Notes: generated from the sequence alone by a model not told the origin. DNA of 64,000 bases from Cytophagales bacterium (GCA_033344775.1 JAWPMT010000007.1:124001-188000); one strand, 5' to 3'. Counted from the first letter of the stretch, positions 23,576 to 33,080 are shown. Translations and numbers: made by a program.

Positions 23576-26443
23576 TTAAGCCATTACTTCTTCTTCCACT
23601 TCTTCGTAAGAGCTGATGGGTAGACAGCTACAAATCAGATTTCGGTCTCCGTAAGCACTGTCGATTCTGCTAACTGCTGGCCAGAACTTATTGAATCTCA
23701 ACTCAGGTAGTGGGAAGGCCGCTTTCTCTCGAGCATATGGTTTATCCCATTGCTCAGCTAGTACGACACGTTGTGTATGTGGAGCGTTTTTGAGCACATT
23801 ATTGTCCTTGTCCGCTACTCCTATTAGTACTTCTTCAATCTCGGCGCGAATTGCTAGCATCACGGAGCAGAATCGATCCAATTCAGCCTTGGTTTCGCTT
23901 TCGGTGGGCTCGATCATCATGGTGCCAGGGACTGGGAAAGATACCGTAGGTGCGTGATAGCCATAATCCATCAACCGCTTTGCAATGTCTTCTACCTCTA
24001 TTCCTGCCGCTTTGAAATGACGACAGTCGATGATCAATTCATGTGCATTGGTATCGTTCTCGCCAGAATACAATACCGGATATGCCTCGCTGATCTGAGA
24101 TTTGATGTAGTTCGCATTCAAAATGGCAATCTTAGTGGCGTTGGTTAACCCTGAACCGCCCATCATCGCTATGTAAGCATGACTGATTGGTAAAATGCTC
24201 GCACTACCATATTCAGCCGAAGAAACCGCCGTTATCTTGGAAGAAAGTCCTTCATCAGTAGGGCGTTTTGGTAGATACGGTGCCAGGTGCTCTACTACGC
24301 CGATAGGGCCCATACCTGGTCCTCCACCCCCGTGAGGGATACAGAATGTTTTATGCAAGTTCAGGTGACAAACATCCGCTCCAATATTGGCAGGAGACGT
24401 CAAACCAACCTGAGCATTCATGTTGGCTCCGTCCATGTATACCTGTCCACCATTTTGGTGAATGATGTCGCAAATTTCGATAATCGATGCTTCGAATACG
24501 CCGTGAGTCGAAGGATAAGTGACCATCAAGGCAGCCAGGTTTGCCGAATGCTCGGTGGCTTTTGCCCGCAGATCTTCTACATCGATGTTGCCTTCGTCAT
24601 CACATTTGACGATGACGACTTTCATACCCGCCATTACCGCACTTGCAGGGTTGGTGCCATGTGCAGAAGAAGGGATCAAAGCAATGTTTCTGTGGGTGTC
24701 GCCTCTGTGTAGGTGATAAGCTCTAATCACCATTAACCCCGTGTATTCACCTTGTGCTCCGGAATTCGGCTGGAATGAAACACTGTGGAAACCGGTGATC
24801 TCACAAAGCCAGGTGCCTAATTCACCGATCAGTTCCTGATAGCCCTGAGTTTGTTCTTTGGGTGCATAAGGATGAATATCTCCAAATTCTGACCAGGTAA
24901 CAGGGATCATTTCTGTGGTTGCGTTCAATTTCATGGTACATGAACCCAAAGAGATCATGGAATGAACCAGAGAAAGATCTTTGCTTTCCAGCTTTTTCAT
25001 GTATCGAAGCATTTCGTGCTCCGACTGGTAAGAATTGAACACTGAATGTTGCAGGTAATCTTGTGGTCTGAAATCATCACCCAGGTTTACCTCAGAAGAA
25101 ATAGTGGTTGCTTCACCCAGAATGACTTCCAGGATCAATTCAGCATCTGCCAATCGATGGGTTTCATCGAAGGAAATGCTTACGAAGTTATCTTCCAGGT
25201 ACCGAACATTTACTTGTTTGGCTGCTGCACGTGCTTTCAAGCCGTCCAGGTCGTTTGATATGAACTTTACTGTATCGAAGAAGCGATTGTTGACTACCTG
25301 AACATTGGCCTGACCAAGTCGATCCGCGACAGTTTGTGCCAAACCTTTCACGCGAAGCGCAATGTCTCTCAAACCAGCAGGGCCATGATAAACGGCATAC
25401 ATGGATGACATGACAGCCAACAGTACCTGAGCCGTACAAATATTCGAAGTGGCTCTTTCGCGCTTGATGTGTTGCTCACGTGTTTGAAGTGCCATGCGGA
25501 AGGCATCATTTCCTTCGGCATCTTTTGACGCCCCGATCATTCGACCAGGCACGGCTCGTTTGTATTGTTCTTTGGTGGCAAAGAAAGCTGCGTGTGGTCC
25601 ACCGAATCCTAGCGGTACGCCAAATCTTTGTGAAGTTCCTACAACGGCATCAACTCCCCATTTCCCAGGTCCTTCAAATAAGCAAAGCGCCAGTAAGTCA
25701 GTACCTACGCCTACGAAAACCTGATTTTCGTTGGCCGCTGCAGTCAATGAGGAGCGGTCTATCACCTCGCCATCATTGTCAGGATACTGGAAATAAACAC
25801 CAAAAACTTCTTCAGAAGTAAGGTCAGCTTTATCAATGTCGACAATTTCAACCTCAATCCCCATGGGTAAGGCTCGTGTTTTCAAGACCTCCAGGGTTTG
25901 TGGGAATACCCTGTGATCCACCAGATATTTGGTGGCTGATTTCTTCTTCGCTCCTTTTCTTAGCCCAAAGAACATGGTCATGGCTTCCGCGGCTGCGGTA
26001 CCTTCGTCTAATAGAGAAGCGTTAGCGATCTCCATTTGCGTCAGGTCAATCACCAGCGTTTGGAAATTGATCAAAGCTTCCAGTCTGCCTTGTGCAATTT
26101 CTGCCTGGTAAGGAGTGTAAGCCGTGTACCATGCTGGATTTTCAAGTACGTTCCTTAAAATAACCGTGGGTACTTCGCAATTGTAATAGCCTTGCCCTAT
26201 GAATGAATTTCTAACTTCATTCTTTTGAGCTACCTGTTTCATTTTTGTCAGGTACTGGTACTCATCCAGTGCTTCAGGAAGGTTCAAATCCTGCTTCAAT
26301 CGGATGTTAACCGGAATAGTTTTTTGAATGAGGTCATCGATACTTTCAGCCCCGATGGCTTTCAACATCTCCTCTTGTTCGTTCCGGTCAGGACCATTGT
26401 GTCGGTGCTCAAATGGTGCTCTTTTGTTCAGGTTTACAAGCAT
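23576..26443 (-). CDS. gcvP: glycine dehydrogenase (decarboxylating), P-protein
   Basis: The PLP-dependent P-protein of the glycine cleavage system decarboxylates glycine and passes the aminomethyl group to lipoyl-GcvH. At 955 residues it is the long, single-chain form, not the split GcvPA/GcvPB form. The N-terminal half begins FEHRHNGPDRNEQEEMLKAIG; the C-terminal half has the PLP-lysine in HLNLHKTFCIPHGGGGPG (Lys698), preceded by GAQGEYTGLMVIRAYH. gcvH and gcvT are not in the window. It ends at a clear terminator, and a TAnnTTTG element lies about 40 bases upstream of its ATG, so it appears to be a single-gene unit. Confidence 0.97.
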   Translation of the reverse strand: MLVNLNKRAPFEHRHNGPDRNEQEEMLKAIGAESIDDLIQKTIPVNIRLKQDLNLPEALDEYQYLTKMKQVAQKNEVRNSFIGQGYYNCEVPTVILRNVLENPAWYTAYTPYQAEIAQGRLEALINFQTLVIDLTQMEIANASLLDEGTAAAEAMTMFFGLRKGAKKKSATKYLVDHRVFPQTLEVLKTRALPMGIEVEIVDIDKADLTSEEVFGVYFQYPDNDGEVIDRSSLTAAANENQVFVGVGTDLLALCLFEGPGKWGVDAVVGTSQRFGVPLGFGGPHAAFFATKEQYKRAVPGRMIGASKDAEGNDAFRMALQTREQHIKRERATSNICTAQVLLAVMSSMYAVYHGPAGLRDIALRVKGLAQTVADRLGQANVQVVNNRFFDTVKFISNDLDGLKARAAAKQVNVRYLEDNFVSISFDETHRLADAELILEVILGEATTISSEVNLGDDFRPQDYLQHSVFNSYQSEHEMLRYMKKLESKDLSLVHSMISLGSCTMKLNATTEMIPVTWSEFGDIHPYAPKEQTQGYQELIGELGTWLCEITGFHSVSFQPNSGAQGEYTGLMVIRAYHLHRGDTHRNIALIPSSAHGTNPASAVMAGMKVVIVKCDDEGNIDVEDLRAKATEHSANLAALMVTYPSTHGVFEASIIEICDIIHQNGGQVYMDGANMNAQVGLTSPANIGADVCHLNLHKTFCIPHGGGGPGMGPIGVVEHLAPYLPKRPTDEGLSSKITAVSSAEYGSASILPISHAYIAMMGGSGLTNATKIAILNANYIKSQISEAYPVLYSGENDTNAHELIIDCRHFKAAGIEVEDIAKRLMDYGYHAPTVSFPVPGTMMIEPTESETKAELDRFCSVMLAIRAEIEEVLIGVADKDNNVLKNAPHTQRVVLAEQWDKPYAREKAAFPLPELRFNKFWPAVSRIDSAYGDRNLICSCLPISSYEEVEEEVMA

Positions 26444-26482
26444 AATTTATTCTCTCGAAAACAAGGGGGTAAAAACGAACCG

Positions 26483-26514
26483 CAAATCTACATGAGAGAG
26501 TTGGAATTACCGAA
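26483..26514 (-). promoter_or_regulatory. candidate promoter of gcvP
   Basis: TAGATTTG (26483-26490, minus strand) fits the -7 consensus with TTC 21 bases upstream (26512-26514). Predicted leader is about 35 bases. No riboswitch-like structure is evident in so short a leader. Confidence 0.5.
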
Positions 26515-26596
26515 TACCCCGCACTATTCACCGTAGAACTAAGGTGGGTATTTTGAAGTTCTGAAAAACCTTAGTTTTAGGGAAATTTTGAATCAC

Positions 26597-28060
26597 ATGA
26601 AGTTGATTAACCTAGTTTGGATCGTGATTTTGTTTCTGGCCGTAGAAACGGTCGCTCAAGACAAAAGATCATTGAGATATGGAAAGACAATTACGGCAGC
26701 TGATTTACGGGCAAAGTTGTCGGTGCTTGCTCATGATAGCCTCGAAGGGCGGGAAACCGGAGAAAGAGGACAAATAATCGCTGCGCAGTACATCGCTGAT
26801 AAATTTAAATCTTATGGTCTTCAACCCCCAGTCCCCATGGGCGATGAAATGTCTTATTTCCAAATGCTTCCCTTGAAGCAATCAACCTGGGCCAATTTGT
26901 ATGTGCGAAAAGACGAAGAAAAAGTAGAAAACCTTGATGGCTTTGTTTATTTCTCTCAGGCAGAAACCATGGGCGAGGAATACATTGAGGCCATTTTCAT
27001 TGGGGACGGGAGTAACGTGAAGGACCTAAACGTAGATGGTAAGTTCGTTGCTTCGGTTAATGATGTTTTAACCGAACAAACGATGGAAGAGGCGAAGGAG
27101 CTTGGTGCCAAAGGGGTGATCTCCATCATGGAAGATGAGAGTCAGTTCAATAGTCTTAGAGGTCGTGCTGGTAGGTTTTTCCGTCCGAGGCTAAGGTTCG
27201 ATTTTGATAATAATTCTGATATGCTGCTCATTATGAATAGTGAGAAAGCCAGGTGGTTATTCGGAAAAAGTGCTTCCGAATTGGCTATTGGAGATAAAGC
27301 GAGTTTTATTCTTAATGCTGACAAAGTGATCGTTCCGAAAGAAAGTATGAATGTGCTTGGCTTTCTGGAAGGCAGTGAGAAACCAGAGGAAGTGTTGGTT
27401 ATTACGGCGCACTATGATCACATCGGGATCATTGGAGATCAGATCAATAATGGTGCGGATGACGATGGTTCAGGAACTTCCAGTGTATTGGAAATTGCAG
27501 AAGCTTTTACAACAGCGGCTAAAAAAGGTAAACGACCCAAGCGGAGCATCTTGTTTATGACGGTTGCGGGAGAAGAAAAAGGTCTACTAGGATCCAGATA
27601 CTATACGGATGTAAATCCCATTTTCCCTCTGGAAAATACGGTAGCCAATCTCAATATTGACATGGTGGGCCGTGTAGATGACGCACATACCGATAACCCG
27701 GATTACATTTATGTGATTGGTTCCGATAAGCTGTCTTCAGAACTTCATAACCTCTCAGAAAAGGTAAATAATGCCTTTGTAGGGATCAACCTCGATTACA
27801 AATACAACGATGAGAATGATCCAAATCGGTTTTACTATAGATCAGACCACTACAATTTCGCTAAAAATGACATTCCCGTGATCTTCTATTTCAACGGCAC
27901 CCATGCGGACTATCACCGGCCAACAGATACCATCGAAAAGATCAATTTTGAGCAAATGGAAAAACGGGCTCGATTAGTGTTTTATACCGGGTGGGAGATT
28001 GCCAACAGAGAGAAAAGAATTGTGCTTGATGAGGAGCGGATCAAGGTCGAAGGAGGTTGA
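26597..28060 (+). CDS. M28 family metallopeptidase with PA-like insert
   Basis: A 487-residue exported zinc aminopeptidase-like protein. A signal peptide (LINLVWIVILFLAVETVA-Q) precedes the mature chain. The di-zinc site residues are visible in order: HYDHIG, NGADDDGSGTS, AGEEKGLLGS (general base Glu followed by the metal Glu), DMVGR, and the final His in FNGTHADYHRPTDT. A protease-associated-type insert lies before the core (about 90-200, with ELGAKGVISI). It probably acts in the periplasm or at the surface on peptides. A TTG three codons upstream is in frame, but the ATG at 26597 is preferred. Confidence 0.9.
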   Translation: MKLINLVWIVILFLAVETVAQDKRSLRYGKTITAADLRAKLSVLAHDSLEGRETGERGQIIAAQYIADKFKSYGLQPPVPMGDEMSYFQMLPLKQSTWANLYVRKDEEKVENLDGFVYFSQAETMGEEYIEAIFIGDGSNVKDLNVDGKFVASVNDVLTEQTMEEAKELGAKGVISIMEDESQFNSLRGRAGRFFRPRLRFDFDNNSDMLLIMNSEKARWLFGKSASELAIGDKASFILNADKVIVPKESMNVLGFLEGSEKPEEVLVITAHYDHIGIIGDQINNGADDDGSGTSSVLEIAEAFTTAAKKGKRPKRSILFMTVAGEEKGLLGSRYYTDVNPIFPLENTVANLNIDMVGRVDDAHTDNPDYIYVIGSDKLSSELHNLSEKVNNAFVGINLDYKYNDENDPNRFYYRSDHYNFAKNDIPVIFYFNGTHADYHRPTDTIEKINFEQMEKRARLVFYTGWEIANREKRIVLDEERIKVEGG

Positions 28061-28064
28061 TCTG

Positions 28065-28093
28065 TGTGGGGAAAGGCAAAACCTAACCCCACA
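28065..28093 (+). terminator. probable terminator of the M28 peptidase gene
   Basis: TGTGGGG (28065-28071) and CCCCACA (28087-28093) form a 7-bp stem with a 15-base loop that can itself pair (AGG/CCT). The tail AGATCTTTTC has only four consecutive T, so efficiency is uncertain. Confidence 0.5.
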
Positions 28094-28325
28094 AGATCTT
28101 TTCAACCAGCTATGGAAAGAAAGACCATTATCCATCTTTCTATCACAATGATACGACATTTCGCTGGTTGTCAAAAGGAATTTTTTTCTTTTTCAATGAA
28201 GAGAACACTATTTGCAAGTTTCTGCTAAAGAACTATTGATCAATTGGTTATCATTTGTCATATCAAATAACTTCGTGGTTAAGCATCTTCATTTCCATTA
28301 AATTCAATTAGAAAACCATCAATAC

Positions 28326-29672
28326 ATGAATACGAAAAAGACTTACGTCATTCGAAATACCAACATTGTTAACGAAGGAAAACAGCAACGAGCGGATCTG
28401 TTGATCAAACAAGGGAGGATTGAACAAATTGACAGCACGATTAATGTCATTGGTAATGTAATTGAAATTGATGGTGAATCTCTGCTCACGATGCCGGGTG
28501 TGATCGATGATCAGGTGCACTTTCGGGAGCCGGGTTTAACACACAAGGCGGAGATTTACACTGAAGCCAAAGCGGCTGTAGCTGGTGGAGTAACTTCTTA
28601 TATGGAAATGCCTAACGTGGTGCCACAAACCCTTACGCAGGAATTGTTGGCTGAGAAGTATGAAATCGGGCGTAAGAATTCCCTGGCCAATTACTCCTTT
28701 TATATGGGTGCGTCCAATGACAACATAGAAGAGGTGCTAAAAACGGATGTGTCCAATGTGTGTGGCCTGAAGATCTTCATGGGTTCCTCTACTGGCAATA
28801 TGTTGGTGGACAGTGAACAAACTTTGAACAATATCTTTTCAAAGGTCAATATGTTGATTGCGACACATTGTGAAGACGAAGGGACCGTGAGAGCGAATAC
28901 CGAGCGTGCCATTGCTGAATTCGGTGAGAACATTCCGTTTACGCAACATCCGATCATCAGGGACGAAACGGCTTGTTATCTATCTTCGTCCAAAGCAGTT
29001 GAGCTGGCCAAAAAACACGATACACGACTTCATATTTTACACATTTCTACAGGTAAGGAAACCCATTTATTTGGCAATGACCTGCCATTGGCACAGAAGA
29101 AGATCACTTCAGAAGCTTGTATCCATCACTTGTGGTTTTCTGATGAAGATTACGAAAAGAAAGGCGCCTTCATCAAGTGGAATCCTGCGGTAAAGTCAGC
29201 GAATGACCGTGCTCAGATCTGGGAAGCCCTGCTTGATGATCGGATAGATGTTATTGCGACGGATCACGCACCACATACGTTAGAAGAAAAAGGCAATTCG
29301 TATTTAAAGGCACCTAGTGGCGGGCCATTGATCCAGCATACGCTGGTAGCAATGATGGATTTTTACAAACAAGGAAAGATCTCTCTAGAGCGCATTGTAG
29401 AGAAAATGGCCCACGCACCGGCGATCTGCTTTCAGATGGAAGAAAGAGGATATGTTCGGGAAGGATATTGGGCTGACTTGGTGATGGTGAAGGAAAATGA
29501 TCCCTGGACCGTAGAAAAATCAAATATCCTGGCAAAATGTGGATGGTCACCGTTTGAAGGCCATCAATTCCAGTCAAGCGTAGCCAAAACATTTATTTCC
29601 GGTCATTTGGCATGGGACGAAGGTAAATTTGACGAATCTATCAAAGGAGAGCGATTAACTTTTGTTCGATAA
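28326..29672 (+). CDS. pyrC: dihydroorotase (class I)
   Basis: Closes carbamoyl-aspartate to dihydroorotate in pyrimidine synthesis. The 448-residue amidohydrolase has the metal-site region GVIDDQVHFREPG at about 58-70, with Gln63 where other class I enzymes have the first His of HxH; this Gln is shared by Bacteroidota enzymes such as that of Porphyromonas. Further metal and substrate residues are in ATHCEDE, LHILHIST, and ATDHAPHTLEEK (catalytic Asp). The end has GYWADLVMV, typical of the small beta domain. A 265-base gap without genes precedes it. The promoter of tRNA-His begins three bases after its stop. Confidence 0.93.
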   Translation: MNTKKTYVIRNTNIVNEGKQQRADLLIKQGRIEQIDSTINVIGNVIEIDGESLLTMPGVIDDQVHFREPGLTHKAEIYTEAKAAVAGGVTSYMEMPNVVPQTLTQELLAEKYEIGRKNSLANYSFYMGASNDNIEEVLKTDVSNVCGLKIFMGSSTGNMLVDSEQTLNNIFSKVNMLIATHCEDEGTVRANTERAIAEFGENIPFTQHPIIRDETACYLSSSKAVELAKKHDTRLHILHISTGKETHLFGNDLPLAQKKITSEACIHHLWFSDEDYEKKGAFIKWNPAVKSANDRAQIWEALLDDRIDVIATDHAPHTLEEKGNSYLKAPSGGPLIQHTLVAMMDFYKQGKISLERIVEKMAHAPAICFQMEERGYVREGYWADLVMVKENDPWTVEKSNILAKCGWSPFEGHQFQSSVAKTFISGHLAWDEGKFDESIKGERLTFVR

Positions 29673-29674
29673 AC

Positions 29675-29706
29675 TTGGGTGAATGCATTTGATTCACTTA
29701 AATTTG
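29675..29706 (+). promoter_or_regulatory. candidate promoter of tRNA-His
   Basis: TTG (29675-29677), exactly 21 bases, then TAAATTTG (29699-29706): a good match to the Bacteroidota consensus. The predicted start of transcription is about 20 bases before the tRNA. Confidence 0.65.
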
Positions 29707-29733
29707 CGATCCGTTTGAGAAAAACGGCACATG

Positions 29734-29807
29734 GTGATTGTAGTTCAGTTGGTTAGAACGCCTGATTGTGGTTCAGGAGGTCGCCGGTTCGAATCCGGTC
29801 TTTCACC
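29734..29807 (+). tRNA. tRNA-His (anticodon GTG)
   Basis: A 74-base cloverleaf. The anticodon stem CCTGA/TCAGG encloses TTGTGGT with anticodon GTG. The T-arm is GCCGG-TTCGAAT-CCGGT. The base before (29733) is G, able to be the G-1 that marks histidine tRNAs, facing discriminator C at 29807. The CCA end is not encoded beyond the first C. The acceptor strands GTGATTG and CTTTCAC leave two adjacent T-T oppositions at positions 5-68 and 6-67, which is unusual. A promoter lies upstream and an 11-bp hairpin terminator follows. Confidence 0.93.
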
Positions 29808-29820
29808 CGCTGAAAAAGAG

Positions 29821-29850
29821 AAGCACTTACGATTTCGTAAGTGCTTTTTT
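29821..29850 (+). terminator. rho-independent terminator of tRNA-His
   Basis: AAGCACTTACG (29821-29831), loop ATTT, CGTAAGTGCTT (29836-29846): a perfect 11-bp stem followed by further T. The strongest hairpin terminator in the window. Confidence 0.92.
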
Positions 29851-29919
29851 GTTACATCATAACTATTTGGTTCATTGGCTGAAAATCAGTGAATCCAGCT
29901 ACTCGTTGCTCAGTGCAAA

Positions 29920-30897
29920 TCAATCTACTAACCCTACTCTTAAGGCAAAATTTATGATCTCTCTTTTGCGGTTCAATCTCAGCTTAAGACGTAAATTATT
30001 ATAGATAGTATCTACCGACCGGGGGACTAACATAAGCTGCTCTGCAATTTCTCGTAGGGACAACCCTTGAACTATGAATTTGATGACTTCTTTTTCCTTA
30101 ATTGTCAAATGCTGAATGAGAGGAAAAAGTCGCTCACTTGCTTGAGTATTTTCACCAGTATTGGTAAGGCTTCCGGAAGGTCTTTCTGAAAAAATTGGAT
30201 AAACTTCTAGAAAAAATTCCTTGAAGTAATCAAAACTCAAAAGCTCGACTCCTTTGGTATTTAAAATTTTGTCTAATTCCTTATTGAATTCTTCTTCAAG
30301 TACCTGGCCGGCCATTTTTAGTTCTGATTCGACCGACTTTCTCAGTACTGAGAATTCATCATTAATCCTTCCTTGAACGAACAAAAATGTGCTTAAAAGT
30401 GTATCAAAAGCCTCTTTTAGGGTCATTCCTTCCTGTATGGTGAGCAAGATGTGGCCTTTCTCCAAGAGGCCATAAATAAGGAAACAAGGCAAATCATTTT
30501 TAGCGACACCACGAGGGATCATCCGTTGAAGCTCTTCCGTGGTGTATGGTCGATAGCGGGTATAATCCTCATATGAATATTCATCCAGTGCCAGTGAGGA
30601 TAAGTCTACACGATTTTTCCAGTAGTCAGCAATCTCTTTACCTGCTTTATGAATATACTTTTCAGACTTTGTATTAAGTTTTTCTAATGATTTTATGTCC
30701 AGATTTTCACCTGCAGCCTCAACACAATGTAGAAACGCCTCTCTAAATGGGGCGTTCACGTCTCTTTCTCCATCTGCTGCACCAACCAAAACGGCTTTCA
30801 TGTTCCGTGAACCGTCTCTTAGATCCTCTATCACCAATTTATTGAAAGGGAATTCTTTTGGCCATTTTTTAAAAGGTCGTTCACGTATGTATCTCAT
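29920..30897 (-). CDS. LuxR-type DNA-binding regulator with unrecognised N-terminal domain
   Basis: A 325-residue protein. The last 65 residues are a LuxR/GerE helix-turn-helix (HLTIKEKEVIKFIVQGLSLREIAEQL, then RSVDTIYNNLRLKLRLNRK). The first 250 residues are mostly helical and I cannot assign a known sensor fold; notable are FREAFLHCVEAAGENL near the N-terminus and a long charged helix around SVESELKMAGQVLEEEFNKEL. There is no receiver domain, no signal peptide and no membrane segment, so it likely senses a cytosolic signal or partner. It is convergent with tRNA-His and divergent from a TPR protein gene at 31157. Confidence 0.8.
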   Translation of the reverse strand: MRYIRERPFKKWPKEFPFNKLVIEDLRDGSRNMKAVLVGAADGERDVNAPFREAFLHCVEAAGENLDIKSLEKLNTKSEKYIHKAGKEIADYWKNRVDLSSLALDEYSYEDYTRYRPYTTEELQRMIPRGVAKNDLPCFLIYGLLEKGHILLTIQEGMTLKEAFDTLLSTFLFVQGRINDEFSVLRKSVESELKMAGQVLEEEFNKELDKILNTKGVELLSFDYFKEFFLEVYPIFSERPSGSLTNTGENTQASERLFPLIQHLTIKEKEVIKFIVQGLSLREIAEQLMLVPRSVDTIYNNLRLKLRLNRKREIINFALRVGLVD

Positions 30898-31156
30898 TTT
30901 TCGCCCTGGGTTCTGCTGCCAAGTTACCCGTTAATCAATAAAGAGGGCAGCCGAGTGCATTTTCATGTTTGTTCGTCAATTCTATTGTAAGAATTTCTCT
31001 TTTGCTGCTCAGACCTCATTTTTACTTTACAGAATCAGCTCAAAACAGGTTTAAATATCGCATTAATGAATAAATACCAAATATTAATAAATAAAAAACG
31101 GTATCTTTAAAATTAACCTTCCAGAAAAACTCTACAACACAGTTAAAAAATTTATC

Positions 31157-32458
31157 ATGAGTAGAGTATCAAAGATTCTTTTGTGCGCCTTGCTGGTATC
31201 TGGGTTCGCACATGCACAAACTCCAATTAACTGGGGTGAACAAGCCAAAGTTGCCAGGGAAAAGTATGCGCTTTTCGTAGATTTGGTGAAGTCAGGACAA
31301 TATCACGAGGCAGTAGCACCCCACGACTGGCTTCTGGAGAATACGCCGGATCTAAGTGCTTCCTTGTACCAATACGGCGCCAGGATCTATGAAGGTCTGG
31401 TGGACAAAGAAGCAGATGAGGTACAAAAAGCAGCTTACCAGGTAAAGGCGCTGGAAATGTACGATCTACGAATTAAGTACTTTGGTGAAGAGGCCTATGT
31501 CTTGAACAGAAAGGTGATTCCTGCTTATAAGTTTTACCGAAAAGAGAAAACCAGATATGCTGAACTATATGATTTGTTCAACAAGGCTTTCGAGTTGAAT
31601 CAAAATGATTTCTTCGACAATAGCCTGGTGGCATTCATGGATGTGGTGAGACGCTACAAACTGACCGGAGGAGAAGTCTCAGATGAAAAAGCAATCGAAA
31701 TCTATACGGCTATCATCTCAGTCCTTGATCATAAAAGAGGGCAGGTTAATGACCCGGCTAAACTGGATCGGATAGCGGATCAGGTAGATCGGGTATTTGC
31801 TGGTACGATTGGGGAATTGAATTGTGATTTGGTTGAGCACATATTCGGGACAAAATTCCACGAAACTAGAGACGTCAAGTTGTCTAAGAAAATATTTCAG
31901 CTCATGTTAAAAGGTAAGTGCACCGATCGACCATTGGCGTTTGAGGTAGCAAAGGTCATCCATGAGGAAGATCCTTCCTTTGGTATTGCTAAGTTTTTGG
32001 GAAATAGTGCTGTGCAACAAGGAGACCAAGAAGCTGCATTGACTTTTTATACTCAAGCCATATCACTTACAGAAGATAACCTGAAGAAGGCCGATATTTA
32101 TATGAATCTTGCCAGAATGGATGCTCAGGATGGTCGAAGAGTAGCTGCCAGAAAGAATGCCCGAAAGTCCCTGGCTTTTGATCCTTCCAGTAAGGAGGCT
32201 TACACACTAATTGGCAATTTGTACATGCAGAGTTTTGAAGACTGTAAGAAAGGAGAGAAGAGGACCCACGACTATGCCATATTCATCGCTGCTCATAAAA
32301 TGTTTGAGCTTGCCGGAGATGTTGAAAATGCCATGAATGTCATGCAATACTTCCCTTCTATGCAGGATATTTTCAATGATGAATATCAGGAAGGTCAAAT
32401 CTATGAGGTCGGGTGCTGGATCAACGAGTCGGTGAAATTGATGAGAAGACCAGAATAA
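31157..32458 (+). CDS. tetratricopeptide-repeat secreted protein
   Basis: A 433-residue exported protein. The signal peptide ends SGFAHA-Q. The rest is a helical-repeat solenoid: short TPR-like helix pairs with the W/Y/F pattern, for example GNSAVQQGDQEAALTFYTQA and NARKSLAFDPSSKEAYTLIG towards the C-terminus, which are clear TPR units. Many Bacteroidota encode such proteins next to surface systems; here no partner is obvious. The gene is preceded by a 259-base AT-rich gap and stands alone. Function unknown; periplasmic protein-protein interaction is the expected role. Confidence 0.82.
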   Translation: MSRVSKILLCALLVSGFAHAQTPINWGEQAKVAREKYALFVDLVKSGQYHEAVAPHDWLLENTPDLSASLYQYGARIYEGLVDKEADEVQKAAYQVKALEMYDLRIKYFGEEAYVLNRKVIPAYKFYRKEKTRYAELYDLFNKAFELNQNDFFDNSLVAFMDVVRRYKLTGGEVSDEKAIEIYTAIISVLDHKRGQVNDPAKLDRIADQVDRVFAGTIGELNCDLVEHIFGTKFHETRDVKLSKKIFQLMLKGKCTDRPLAFEVAKVIHEEDPSFGIAKFLGNSAVQQGDQEAALTFYTQAISLTEDNLKKADIYMNLARMDAQDGRRVAARKNARKSLAFDPSSKEAYTLIGNLYMQSFEDCKKGEKRTHDYAIFIAAHKMFELAGDVENAMNVMQYFPSMQDIFNDEYQEGQIYEVGCWINESVKLMRRPE

Positions 32459-32714
32459 TTTTGGTTAATTCGGTTGCGGTTTAGCTTTTAATGTGAAGTT
32501 GTGCTTGTCTCTTTCTAACATCGGCAATTGTTGGGAAAGTCCGTCTGTAGGCATTTGATGAACAGGTTTTCAATCATGCTTAGGAAGGTCTTTGAAAAGA
32601 TTAAACAAATAGTTCCCGAATCATCCCCTTAATCCTGCCATTCGTCGATGCTCAACGTTCAACGGTCTATTTGAACTAACAGAAAGGTAGGGTTTGTCGT
32701 GACAACTACTGATC

Positions 32715-33020
32715 ATGACCTTCAACAAACATATCGAAAAGCTTGATTTACAGAAGGTTACTTCGTTTGACACAGTTCAGAATTTGTTTATGCAAAAGCC
32801 TTCTAACATCGCAAAACGCCAACCCATGGAAAAGACAAGCCCTAAGACCGCCGGATTATTAGTCACGCTTACTTTGATCATTGGAGTCCTTGCCATGTTC
32901 ATACTCATTACTGTTAATGCCACCAATGTTGTATTTGGGGTATTGACAGTGAAGGCGATCCTACTCATGGTGATCATGAGTAACAAAAGTTTGAGTCAAA
33001 ATTTTACCGGGAGAGGATAG
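32715..33020 (+). CDS. small membrane protein
   Basis: A 101-residue protein I do not recognise. Residues about 45-68 and 72-88 are hydrophobic (LLVTLTLIIGVLAMFILITV and VVFGVLTVKAILLMVIM) and would form a membrane hairpin; the N-terminal 40 residues are polar. A downstream ATG (MEKTSPKTAG, 32826) would give a 64-residue protein that begins just before the membrane part and is equally plausible. A good terminator follows 30 bases after the stop, which supports a real transcript. Confidence 0.55.
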   Translation: MTFNKHIEKLDLQKVTSFDTVQNLFMQKPSNIAKRQPMEKTSPKTAGLLVTLTLIIGVLAMFILITVNATNVVFGVLTVKAILLMVIMSNKSLSQNFTGRG

Positions 33021-33049
33021 CGGGTCAGAATCGACCCATCTCCACCGCC

Positions 33050-33080
33050 AAAAGCAGCCTCGAGAGGGGTTGCTTTTTTT
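33050..33080 (+). terminator. rho-independent terminator after the small membrane protein
   Basis: AAAAGCAGCCTC (33050-33061) pairs with GGGGTTGCTTTT (33066-33077) around a GAGA loop, with two or three G-T pairs, and runs into more T. Confidence 0.75.
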
